Positions 23,736 to 33,422 of a DNA stretch of 64,000 bases are shown here, one piece after another (the first letter of the stretch is position 1; the number at the start of each line of letters is the position of its first letter). The stretch spans positions 56,647,559 to 56,711,558 of the forward strand of contig NC_092040.1 in NCBI RefSeq assembly GCF_003086295.3, given 5' to 3'. Position numbers and translations under genes: made by a program. The notes beneath the pieces are model-generated. The model saw nothing but the letters and a program-made list of their open reading frames with translations, did no database searches and was not told the DNA's origin. Source of the DNA: Arachis hypogaea. Lineage: Eukaryota; Streptophyta; Magnoliopsida; Fabales; Fabaceae.

Positions 23736-25214
23736 GATTTCGTATCCTTAGCTATTTTTTCATTGAGTTGATTATATTATTTGTTTGATTTTTATTGATT
23801 TTTTACTATTTTCCTTTGTTTTACTTGTGTTTTGATCATGCAGAATTTTCAAAACAGAAACCGGATACTTAGAAAAAATTTTTGGAACACTGAAGAAGTT
23901 TGAGTCTGCCAATTCCACGCTGAACTTGGGATTTTCCAAGTTCAACGTGGCATGAGCGTGTGCTGTGGAGAGGTGTCTCTCCCAGTTCCACGATGAACTT
24001 GGGATTTTCCAAGTTCAGCGTGGTTAGAAGCGTGCAAAGAAGGATTTCTTACTGCCAAGTCCACGCTGAACTTGAAAAATTCCAAGTTCAGCGTGGAGAA
24101 CGACGCAATTAACGTGAATCAGGGCCAGACTCCACGCTGAACTTGGAATTTTCCAAGTTCAGCGTGGATGTATGCGTACGAAGAGAGAATTGCCACTGCC
24201 ATTCCCACGTTGAACTTAGCCTTTTTCAAGTTCAGCATGGGAATATCAAAAAAAAAAATCAAAATCAAAATCAAAAAATTTCAAAAAAAAAATTTGGGCC
24301 CACGCTGAACTTGGGTTGCACCAAGTTCAGCGTGGATAGGAAAGCTTGTTTACGGGAGGGTTGGCGCTGAACTTGGTATTCACCAAGTTCCGCGTGCATC
24401 TTGCTTCTTTTCACCCATATCCCCAAATCCTCGCTGAATCCCCACCATATCATGTCAAATCCAACCAGATCAATCACATTACCCCAACCCTTTTCTTTCA
24501 GTCTTTCTTTTCCCAACCATTATTCCTTCCTTACCTACCCCCTCCCTCCAAAGCCATTAACCCGTGAAGCCTTCTTTCCTTCCCCATATATTCCCCTACC
24601 CTTTGACCATAACCTCCTCCCTTCCCAATGCACACAACAACCAATCTCTCTCTTTCCAAAGCCATCCAATCGTGACCCCCTCTCCCCTGACCCCTCCTAT
24701 TTAATCCCAGCCTCACGCCTCATTCCATACGCAGTAAACCTTTAACCCCCACACTACTCACTCTCTCAAGGCTTCAACCCGTTACAACATCCCTCCTCCT
24801 AACACAACCTCGTCACCTCCCCACACCCAGACATTCCCCCTTTTTCTTCCCTTGACGGCCATACTTATCCCCACCCACCCACATTAACCCCAACGTACCC
24901 CCCTCCCTTCTATATAAGGCCTACCTCCAACCACCGTTCCTCATTCAACATTCAACACCCAACAGCAAATCAAGTACACCCCTCTTTTCCCCCTTCAACC
25001 ACAACTGTCCCTAGCCACACCCATTCCACCTTCAACTACTCTAATAAGCCCCTCCGTCCCGTACCCCCTATTCCCCTCTTCTTTTTTTTCTTTTATTTTT
25101 CTGTTCTGTGCACCTTCTTAAAAAAAAACCAGAAAAATATTTTTATCATTGTATTTTCTCTTCTTCTATTTAAATTTCTGCATCTCATTCTTCTTCCCTC
25201 TGTATTTCTTTAGT
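23736..25214 (+). other. Element J pol-ORF3 spacer
   Basis: Noncoding. Holds the 36-bp palindrome array (23915-24397), then a C-rich, G-poor stretch (about 24410-25080) full of CCCC and CCTTTC words, with no frame I can support. Such pyrimidine strings might be intron-like or promoter sequence for ORF3, but I see no clear signal. Confidence 0.6.
23915..24397 (+). repeat. Seven 36-bp palindromes in J pol-ORF3 spacer
   Basis: Units at 23915-23950, 23988-24023, 24061-24096, 24132-24167, 24205-24240 and 24300-24335, plus a degenerate one near 24362-24397. All the clear ones are 36 bp, with arms close to CCACGCTGAACTTGG. Start spacings are 73, 73, 71, 73, 95 and about 62 bp. They are the same repeat as in the J LTRs. 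Linkers are much less alike than the palindromes. Confidence 0.9.
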
Positions 25215-25232
25215 TTGCTCGGGGACGAGCAA
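25215..25232 (+). other. Conserved hairpin upstream of ORF3, element J
   Basis: TTGCTCG-GGGA-CGAGCAA followed by AAGTTTGGTGT at 25240-25250. The inner T-A pair of the other copies is C-G here, a double change that keeps pairing. Confidence 0.78.
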
Positions 25233-25282
25233 TAGTTTTAAGTTTGGTGTTTCCGCTCCGCTGTTTTATTCGATTCATCTTT

Positions 25283-26384
25283 ATGGCACCTAAGACCATC
25301 CAACCATCAAAAAAGAGAAAGGGAAAGGAACCAGTAACCAGTTCTCATGACTCAAGGTGCTTCAAATCTAAGTTACATGAAGAACATTTCTTTGATATCA
25401 CTGGCAAGAGGCCGGTTTTACCAGAAGTGCAGTTTAAGCTCCAATCGGATGAACTTCCAGAAATTACAAATGAGATTCAGAGAAGAGGATGGAAAGTTCT
25501 ATGCAATCCAAACCCACAGGCGGGACAATTGATGGTGCAAGAATTCTATGGGAACATGTGGATTACCTACAAGAATGTGTCTGGCATAAATGAAAGGAAC
25601 CACAAAACTTTTGTAAGGGGAAGAACCATTGACTTCAGCCCAGAGACCATCAGACAGGCCCTCCAGATGCCAGAGACCGAACAATCACTTAGTTCCTACA
25701 GTGAGAGGATGTACAGATATCAGCAGCTGGAACAAGTAATCGCCGACATTTGCATTCCAGGTGCACAGTGGATAATGGGGGCGCGAGGGGAACCCGGTCA
25801 TATCAAAGTAGGTGACTTGAAGCCTTTGGCTAGGATGGAACCATTTCATTCGCCGGTCCATCATGCCCACAAGCAACCGGTCCGAATGTACTGCAGACCG
25901 AGCAGTCATGATCCACTGTATTCTGTTGGGAGACCCAGTGGAGGTGGCAGACGTTGTTGCTGATCAATTTTACCACATCGTCACCAACACCAAGGACAAT
26001 GCCAGATTGGGCTTCCCACATCTCATCTTTCGCCTCTGTGAAGTTGCTAGGGTGAAGATAGAGAATGACTTTCCTATCCCAAGCGAGAAACCCATCACAA
26101 AGAAGCAGCTAGAACAGACAAGGGAACAACGGAGGCTCCCCAGAGAACAAGCTGAAGAAGGAGCTGAGGAAGAGCAACCACTACCACAGGAACAACACTT
26201 TCCACCACAAGATTATTTGCAGCAGCTTGCGGCCTCCATGGAGCAGATGTGGGTCGCCAATGACAGTCGCTGGGAGCAATACATGGCGTCTGTGGAGGAG
26301 ATGAGAGCCATACAGAATAGCCGATGGGAGCATCTCTATACATCCCTTGATGAGATTAGAGCAGATCAGTGCTCTCAACGGTAG
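25283..26384 (+). pseudogene. ORF3 of element J, plant-transposon-protein-like, one frameshift
   Basis: The Met at 25283 (MAPKTIQPSKKRKGKE) is chosen because K and D ORF3 start with MAPK too; an upstream Met at 25244 is in frame. The N-terminal basic segment is followed by a folded-looking domain (PEVQFKLQSDELPEI, FYGNMWITY, FVRGRTIDFSPETIRQALQMP). A one-base shift near 25840 moves the frame; the second part (25863-26384) has ADRAVMIHCILLGDP, a PITKKQLEQTREQRR basic stretch and a C-terminal coiled region with repeated W.QYM.SVEEM-like heptads. The domain resembles the family called 'putative plant transposon protein' found in the third ORF of Athila-type elements. No catalytic motif is visible. 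It sits directly downstream of the palindrome spacer, so a DNA-binding role is possible but unproven. No signal peptide or membrane segment argues for an envelope protein. Confidence 0.72.
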
Positions 26385-26638
26385 CAGATTCAGCAATTGA
26401 GGCAGGATTACAGCCGTCTGAGAGGACCTTACAGAGCTCAGCCTGAGGAGAGAAATTCCCATCAAGGAAATTGAGGTGGCCTAGTTCCTTTTCATCCTCA
26501 TCATCATTTTACTATTTTTTTGTGATTAGGTTCTTGTTTTCTGTTTATTTGGTTATTGCATGATCAGTGGTTATTTCAATTCCTAGGTCTAGTTAACTTA
26601 TTACTTATTTTATTATTTTATTTTCGGTTTTATAATTC

Positions 26639-26680
<42 letters not shown>

Positions 26681-27570
26681 CCTCATGTATTGCTCACTGA
26701 GCTTGAAAATCAAAAGAAAAGAAAGAAGTGATGTAATGTATGAAAAGAGTGAGTTTATATATATGATTTATCATATTTACTTAAATGTGGTGGTGTTATT
26801 TGTAATTCTGAATGAATGACATGAACAGGGCATATTTGAATTTGAATCAAGGAATGTTGATGTATGAGGAACAAGGATTTAGAGAATTATTATGACTTCT
26901 CTGAAATAAAAAAAAATTTAATCCTTGAAGCAAAAGAGACAGCAAGATAAGCATAAAAGCAAGGTCCAAGGCTTTGAGCATCAATGACTAGGGAGGTCAG
27001 ACATGATTAAAAGCTCAAAGAGTTGTTTCCCTAGCCATATGCTTGTGGTGTTCTTGTGTCAAGTGATCCTTGAGACAAAACATTTAGAGTCGAGATCAAT
27101 AGCAATTGACAGAGTATGCCAAAGGCTTTGGGCACCACTATCTGGGAGTAACTGAAAAAAAAAGAAAAAAAATCAGAACTTGGAAAGAATTCCCCAGTCA
27201 AGTGCTTGTGGTGTTTTTGTATCAAGTGAAGATTGAGACAAAACATTTAAAGTCACGGCTAGGCTCAAGGTGCAAAGCACCAAAGAAAAGAAAATTTAAG
27301 TAAATTCTACTATGTTCAAGGATTAAACTGGAGTATAAAGATAAGAGAATTCATAATATGATCCGGATTCCCAATTCCGAATGACACTGACATTCCTCTG
27401 ATTCAAAGGAGAGCGGGATGCCAAAACTGTTCAGAGCTACAATGAATAAACCCCATTTTTAAGAATAGTCTTGAGCATGACTAAACTCTCACTTCTCATG
27501 CAAATTCACATTTTAATCATATACTTATTTTAGTTGCTTGAGGACAAGCAACAATTTAAGTTTGGTGTTG
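26385..27570 (+). other. Element J 3' noncoding region
   Basis: Includes a GA microsatellite, two copies of the cross-family module (about 26965-27095 and 27120-27275), the hairpin GTTGCTTG-AGGA-CAAGCAAC at 27533-27552 and AAGTTTGGTGT at 27558-27568, ending at the LTR. No gene seen. Confidence 0.7.
26646..26677 (+). repeat. GA microsatellite
   Basis: About 16 uninterrupted GA units within the J 3' noncoding region. Likely variable in length. Confidence 0.95.
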
Positions 27571-29082
27571 TGATGCGTGAACATCTTCTCTATCTTTTCC
27601 TAGTGAATTTACATTCAAATTGTTGAGTTTAATCAAGATTTAAATATCTTTTAGCCATTATAGATGCTACATTGAGTTTTGTGCATTTTCGTTTATTTCA
27701 GGTAGCATTCGGATGGATTTGACGGAGTTTTGTAGCAGAAAAGGAAGAAAGCGAGTGATGCTGTCAACCCCGACCTCCTTGCACTCAAACAAGAATAACT
27801 CGAGCTATAGAGGTCCAATTGACGTGATTCCAGTGGCATTAGAAAGCTAACTTCTAGGACTTTCCAACAATATATAAGAGTACACACTTCTTCTTCAGCA
27901 TTGTTGGCCTTCTCCACGTTGAACTTGAGAATTTTCAAGTTCAGCGTGGAGTCCGCGTACAAAGGAGGAACCACTGTCTCCTCCACGCTGAACTTGGAAA
28001 TTCTCAAGTTTAGCGTGGACTCAAGAATGAAGCCAAAGGTGACGCTGCCTGCCCCACGCTGAACTTGGAAATTTCCAAGTTCAGCGTGGACCTTAATGGA
28101 TTCAATGGTCCCCACACTCCTCAAGCCCTGCACGGATCAATCAAATTAATTTTGATTTAACTTTTATTTTATTTACAACTAGGAAAAGATATTATTTTAA
28201 TTTTAGAAAATATATTTTACATTAATTAGGATTAGATATAAAAGGAAAAAGAATCAGCCCTTCGGGCTCTTCTCTTCTCTTCGACCTCATTCCGCAATTG
28301 ACAGTTTTACAGAATCCTTATTTTTTCTCTGAACCATGAGCAACTAAACCTCCATCATTAAGGTTAAAAGCTCTATCTATTTGTATGGATTGATACTATT
28401 ATTTTTCTATTTTAATTTATGTACTGATTTATAATTCACGAATTGTTTTCGTTCTTCATTTTATGAATTTGGGTGGAACGGAAGTATGACCCTTGTTCTA
28501 ATTGAGTTCTTGTATAACATGGAAAAGCTCTTTACTTGAACAACAGCTTGAAAGCAATCTCTCCCAAACGTCTAATTATCTGGACTTAACAGGATACGTG
28601 ACATATAATCCTTTTAAATTTGGGTAATTAGAGTTTTTGTGGCACATAAACTAGAATTGAACTTCATCCTCTAATTGGAATTAAGTGACCAAGGAATTGG
28701 TGGTTGATGAAAGTTAGAGTAGACTAAGAAGGTCTAAGGAATTAGGGTTAGTCATATATAGTTTGCCATGAATTGAATCTTGCATGATTAAAATAGTTAG
28801 TAAGAAAAGTCAATCCGAAAAATAGATATCTCTGAAGCCTTAACTGTCTCTCCATCTATTATTCACAACTCATTTACTGCTTGCTTTTTAATCTACTAAA
28901 TTTACTGTTTAATGCTTTTGAACTCTTAAACACTATTTTCTGCTTGTCTGACTAAGCCAATCACTCAACCATTGTTGCTTGATCCATCAATCCTCGTGGG
29001 ATCGACCCTCACTCACCTGAGGTATTACTTGGTACGACCCGGTGCACTTGCCGGATAGTTTGTGGTTAGAAATTCCGCACCA
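27571..29082 (+). repeat. 3' LTR of element J
   Basis: TGATGCGTGA...GCACCA, 1512 bp. Three palindromes at 27914, 27983 and 28054, TATA box at 28237-28245, U5 stem at 29007-29022. It keeps the stretch that the 5' LTR has lost. Confidence 0.92.
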
Positions 29083-29573
29083 GGTATGCGTCCAATCCTT
29101 CTGGAGCAGGGGGAGATCTAAAGCTCGCTGAATGGCCTCTTCAGATATAGGGACTTGCTTCTGACGAACATAGACAGACTGCAGGGTTGGCATGTGAAAA
29201 TTGGAATAGAATTCAACTACTAATGAGAGGTTGACCTGCTGTGGCTACCTCCGTATGAATCCCATTGTCTGTGCTCAATGCGGGGCTCTACAAGATCAAC
29301 GATGTGGGTAGGGAGGATGAGTAGGTGCTCATTGTTGTAGTTCCTCTCAGCCAGGATGGGGAACATCTGCTCACAGTAGCGGTTAGTGAACCGCGCAGCG
29401 TCCCTTGCTGGAAAGGCTTTCTCAGTTTCATCGACCTTGAAGATCCTCTTGACCCGCTTTGTGGAGGGCTTGACTGATTTTGAGGATGCTTCCGCAGCTG
29501 GTGCTCTTTTCGTTCTTTTTCTCACTGGGGGTTTGTTAGAGGCTTTCTCTTTACCCTTCCTGGTGGCCATCAT
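29083..29573 (-). pseudogene. Element G ORF3, N-terminal portion
   Basis: Reads MMATRKGKEKASNKPPVRKRTKR from 29573 leftwards, a very basic N-terminus like MAPK...KRKGKE of J. It continues with AFPARDAARFTNRYCEQMF, the ILPTHIVDL region and, after a break near 29220, SVYVRQKQVPISEEAIQRALDLP, which matches the SPETIRQALQMPE block of J ORF3. A single-base change in a C run near 29110 shifts the frame just before the insertion of element J at 29083. Past the insertion the frame resumes at 16234. An upstream Met at 29636 would add a hydrophobic 21-residue stretch, but MMATRKGKE is favoured because it matches the ORF3 starts in J, K and D. Confidence 0.7.
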
Positions 29574-30372
29574 GAAAAGGGAGAAAAGAAAGGAACATGA
29601 AATCAAATAGCTAGAACTGAAAGGAGGAAAATACAAGTGATAATCAATGCCAAGGTAAAGAAGAATGTCGTAAACACATGGTCACGACTCCATGTAATTA
29701 GGATATCAATGGAAATATAGCATGATAAATTAAGACAATTAGATGCAAGATGTTTATTAGCATGCCGGCAAAGGCATGAGTAGCATAGATCAAGCATTAA
29801 TAGCTCATTTTGATTATCAAATGTAACAAACTAGCAATCATGTTTGTATTGATAATTATATTTAATCAATAAAAGATTGCAAGGATTTTGTGGAAAACAG
29901 GCAGTAGAGTAGAAGAATAGAATAATGAAGAATTCACAATGCCATAAGGGCTTTTTCACAAACACTTGGTATGCATGTAAAATATTTTAGGGAAAGTATG
30001 GAATCCAAACATGCATGCAATCCAAAAATTAATATTAATTTTCAAATCACTCCCTAATATATCCACAAGCAAAATATAGAAGAAAAGAATCACCCATTTA
30101 AATTTCTAACACCAATTAAAAGAATACAAAAAGAAGAGATAAATAGAAAAAAGGAAAGAAAGAAGGTAGGAAGAAAGAACCTTGAGAAGAAGATGAAAAG
30201 AGAGAGGAAATGAAGGATGTGAGTGGGAAAGAAGTAAGTGGAGAAGAACAAGAAGATAGAAATGATAGAAGAAGAAGAAGAATAGAGAAGAAGAAAGAAG
30301 GAAGAAATTAGGAATGGGGGAAAAAGGATAAGAAATCTAGGCGGCGTGCTGTTGTAATTTTGCGTCGCAAGC

Positions 30373-30885
30373 GACGCGTACGCGTACAGCACGCATACAC
30401 GTGGGTTGCATAAAGTTCAAGTGACACGTAAGCGTCTGGGACGCGTCCGCGTGCTCTCAGTTTGTGCGAATCGCGCAAAGGCAGCCCTGCGCACGCATAA
30501 CTCTCGGGTTGATACGCATGAGGGCTAAAAAGGCAAACGACGCGTGTGCGTCAGGGACGCAGACGCGTGGATGGGGAAAAAGTGAAGAGGACGCGCACAC
30601 GTCAGGGACGCATACGCATGATGAAAATTGCGCTCCTAGCACAATTCCAGCCCCAAGCCAGCACAACTTTCGGGTAGAACACCCATTTATGCCGATTTCC
30701 AAGGTCACGCTTACGCGTAGATGGCGAACAACGCAAGCGACGCGCACGCGTCAGGTACGCGTACGCGTGGGCTTGCTGGTGCGCAAATCACAGTTCCAAC
30801 ACCACTCCTGCCCAACTCTCTGATTACTTCCTTACTGTTGTGAATTCATGCATGACGCGTACGCGTCAGCGGCGCTGGCGCGTCG
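30373..30885 (-). repeat. ACGCGT palindrome cluster in G spacer
   Basis: About six paired units of the form GACGCGTACGCGTC-AGG-ACGCGTACGCGTGG, beginning near 30373, 30423, 30539, 30590, 30739 and 30854, with variable decay. Pairs are 50-51 bp apart, others about 115-150. Strikingly CpG-rich compared with flanks. It occupies the same place as the palindromes of J and D. Confidence 0.8.
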
Positions 30886-30994
30886 AACACCCTTTTTTTA
30901 TACAGAATGCAGATGAATATGCAGAAATTATGAATAAACACTAGGAAAAATAGAATAAAATGGAATGATGAATGAAGAGGAACGATCATACCAT

Positions 30995-31012
30995 GGTGGG
31001 TTGTCTCCCACC
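30995..31012 (-). other. Conserved post-pol stem-loop, element G
   Basis: On the minus strand GGTGGG, loop AGACAA, CCCACC, preceded by AGTGCTA. Same position and loop type as the A, B, J and D copies, with the second stem pair changed from T-A to G-C. Confidence 0.72.
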
Positions 31013-31055
31013 TAGCACTTTGCTTTTACGTCCTTAAGTTGGACGGTCTACAAGC

Positions 31056-31271
31056 TCAGTCTTCTGTTGTTGGTGGACCCTCCAAAAGGAAGATCTCTAA
31101 CTCCTTGTTGTCCTTCATCTTCTCACCATGATACAGCTTCAGGTGATGTCCATTGACTTTGATGAAATTGGAGCTTGAAGGATGACTCAGGTGAAAGACT
31201 TCGTATAGCTCTGCCTTTTCTATTCTGTAGGGACCTTCCCATCCTGATTCCAACTTGCCTGGCATGAGCCT
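31056..31271 (-). pseudogene. pol: Integrase C-terminus of element G
   Basis: Reads MPGKLESGWEGPYRI from 31265 and VNGHHLKLYHGE later, ending at a stop at 31056. This matches the integrase tail of J ([11 protein letters not shown]...NGQRLKHYL) and of D. There is no chromodomain after it. It is cut at 31271 by a fragment of D-type LTR, and the integrase core and RNase H that should precede it are missing. It is only a remnant, but it fixes the order pol-spacer-ORF3 in element G. Confidence 0.82.
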
Positions 31272-31471
31272 TGATAAGCGGATATTTTATACACTTTTTG
31301 GGGTAATTTCATATAGATTTTAGTATGTTTTAGTTAGTTTTTAGTATATTTTTATTAGTTTTTAGGCAAAATTCATATTTCTGGACTTTACTATGAGTTT
31401 GTGTGTTTTTCTGTGATTTCAGGTATTTTCTAGCTGAAATTGAGGGAGCTGAGCAAAAATCTTATTCAGAG
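31272..31471 (+). repeat. D-type LTR fragment bridging a pol deletion
   Basis: TGATAAGCGGATATTTTATAC... matches the first 200 bp of the D-family LTRs (for example 43288 onward) and stops after TTATTCAGAGG. On the left is the G integrase tail, on the right the G RT start. A D-family insertion was therefore followed by a deletion that removed the rest of it together with G RT, RNase H and the integrase core. Confidence 0.85.
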
Positions 31472-31778
31472 GGATAGTGATCAAGCATACCCTCCAGGTG
31501 TTCTGCACTCTAGTTGCAATGAGCTCTCCATGCTCATTCATTACTGTTGTGACTCCTGATTTCTTTGGTACCACCTGTACTGGGCTGACCCATTCACTAT
31601 CCGAGATTGGTAGATGATGTCAGCTTCAAGCAGCCTAGTTACTTCCTTCTTGACCACCTCTAGAATGGTGGGATTCAGCCGCCTCTGAGGTTGACGGACA
31701 GGCCTTTCTCCCTCTTCTAAGAATATACGGTGCTCACAGACTTGAGGGCTGATGCCTACTGTATCTACCAAGCTCCAC
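31472..31778 (-). pseudogene. pol: RT N-terminal fragment of element G
   Basis: On the minus strand SLVDTVGISPQVCEHRIFLEEGERPVRQPQ, then NPTILEVVKKEVTRLLEADIIY, equal to the start of the J and D reverse transcriptase. A one-base shift follows after EADIIY; the next frame goes on with WVSPVQVVPKK and a WRVC block before the D-LTR fragment cuts it at 31471. Its other side is cut at 31778 by solo LTR H, and the upstream part continues at 33281. No catalytic residues remain. Confidence 0.85.
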
Positions 31779-33280
31779 TGATGCCAGGACATCTTAGCCA
31801 GTTTCACTTGCCTTTTCTTTACTATTTTTAGGAAGTTTCATGCATTTTCTTAGGAAATAAGCAGGTTTTGGGTGAATGTACACTTACACCTTGATTCAAG
31901 TAAACATTGTGAACTTTACATGATTTCATGAGAATAATGCATGAGTTGAATGCCAATTTATATAATGCGAGATCTCATGACCTGAAACAAAGCTTTGATG
32001 CACCATGTTTGTTTGATTTCAGGACAAAGGAAGCATAGAAGAACCACGTTAGTAGAAAGGCTACGTTAGTGGTCACGTTAGTGCCACTAATGTTGGGGTT
32101 AACGTAGCTCAATTGGGTTTGGACGTTAGTGACAAAGTTAATGTCACTAACGTCTTCGAACCAGAATTTACACTTAACGTTAACGCCACTAACGTCCTGA
32201 CTAACTGCATACCATGCCTAACTCACTCTTTTTCTGCAAGCAAAGCTGAGCCCACTGAAGACTGTAACTGCTTCAACTAAAGATCAAAGGCCCATATCTA
32301 AGACTTGAAGAGCTAACTAGAAGATCAGAATAGTAGTATATATAAGGGTAGTTTTGAACTAGAAAGGAGGTTGGCATTATTGGAAGCTACACTCTGTATA
32401 TTTTACTTTGCCTGCAATTTATAGTTTATTTTTAGAATGCACTTTTCTTTCTTGTTTTCCATTCCTAGAGCTATGAACAACTAAACTCCTTTTCATTGGA
32501 TTAGGGATCTCTGTTGTAATTTGATGGATCAATTATAGTTTTCATTCTTCTTCTTTTTTCTTTTCTCTTGATTTTACTAGAAAGCTTTCGGTCTTCAACT
32601 AATTGGTTAGTTATCTTGGAAAAGAGACTCTCCATAATTAGATCTCCTCTGAGCCTTGGAAGAGGAATGAGGAGATCATGCTAGAAATGCTTTCTCATGT
32701 TGGACCGAATTGGGATTTGGATGGATATAGTGACATATAATCCTACCAACACTTTGATTTGGAAATACATGTGGTATAATCAGTGACCATACTTCATCTC
32801 TTCCCATGAGCAATTAAATCAAGAAATTGGGCAATTGTTCAAGCTTAGAGAGATTGAGTTGCCAAGGAATTGGGATCCAATCACCTAATATTGCCAAGGA
32901 GATCAATGAATTCATTGATTGAGGAAGAGATGAAGATGAACTTGATCCGGAGAATGCAACATCTTCTAAGCCTAATGAATTTCCCATATTTGATCTTACC
33001 CATTCTCTTTACTTTCTGTTATTTACTTTCATGCTCATCTCCCCAACTCCCCATTTAAGATTCTGCAACTTTACATTCCATGTCATTTATCTTTCCCGCA
33101 TTTATGTTTCTACAATTCTCAACTCAATTTGGCTTAGCTTGACTAGAACATTCCTCTAATTAAAATTGCTTGACCAATCGATCCCTGTGGGATTCGACCT
33201 CACTCTATTGTGAGTTTTTACTTGACAATTTGGTATACTTGCCGAGCAAAATTTGTTGAGAGACAAGTTTCCGTGCATCA
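31779..33280 (+). repeat. Solo LTR H (1502 bp)
   Basis: TGATGCCAGG...GCATCA flanked by perfect TCCAC target duplications (31774-31778 and 33281-33285). G pol reads through when it is removed. It contains inverted repeats built from ACGTTAGTG/CACTAACGT (32046-32200), TATATATAAGGG at 32337-32348, and a U5 stem CTCAC/GTGAG at 33199-33214. Its start resembles that of the element B LTR. Confidence 0.92.
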
Positions 33281-33422
33281 TCCACCCAATTGCCTTTTTG
33301 TGTCTTCTTAGCACACTAAGCAGCTGCTCCTCCTGTTGGGAAGTGAGTTCCCTTGCAATGATAACTGGGAGATTCTGATTATCCTCAAGGTAAGCATACT
33401 TGAGGAGGGGTGGAAGGGGCTT
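33281..33422 (-). pseudogene. pol: Protease-RT linker fragment of element G
   Basis: On the minus strand KPLPPLLKYAYLEDNQNLPV followed by QQEEQLLSVLRRHKKAIGW, matching the J (KPLPPSLKYAFLGENNSYPV) and D linker before RT. It joins SLVDTVGISP at 31778 once solo LTR H and one TCCAC are taken out. On the other side it is cut by element D at 33422. Confidence 0.85.

Larger units (their letters stand above)
16235..29082 (+). mobile_element. Element J, complete Athila-like LTR retrotransposon (12.85 kb)
   Basis: Two similar LTRs (16235-17715 and 27571-29082) flank PBS, gag, protease-RT-RNase H-integrase, a spacer with 36-bp palindromes, ORF3 and a 3' noncoding region. It is inserted into ORF3 of element G. 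The 5-bp flanks are GTTAT (16230-16234) and GGTAT (29083-29087), a target duplication with one mismatch, and G coding sequence continues across them. Gag and protease carry several stops and frameshifts, so this copy is not autonomous, though the RT-RH-IN frame is open. Confidence 0.92.
29574..31055 (-). other. Element G pol-ORF3 spacer
   Basis: Noncoding. It holds A/G-rich strings (30110-30340), the ACGCGT palindrome cluster (30373-30885) and the post-pol stem-loop (30995-31012). Frames in this zone are low-complexity. Confidence 0.65.

Noticed and set aside
23915..24397. CRISPR-like array of evenly spaced repeats
   Set aside because: Plant DNA, repeats are full palindromes within an LTR element, linkers are diverged copies of each other, and there are no cas genes.
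24410..25080. Host gene exon or promoter in the C-rich stretch
   Set aside because: Lies between J pol and ORF3 inside an element with readable boundaries; the 114-aa frame there is Pro/Ser/Leu low complexity.
30090..30392. Hydrophobic 100-aa frame on the minus strand
   Set aside because: Arises from A/G-rich simple sequence in the G spacer; Ser/Phe/Leu low complexity only.
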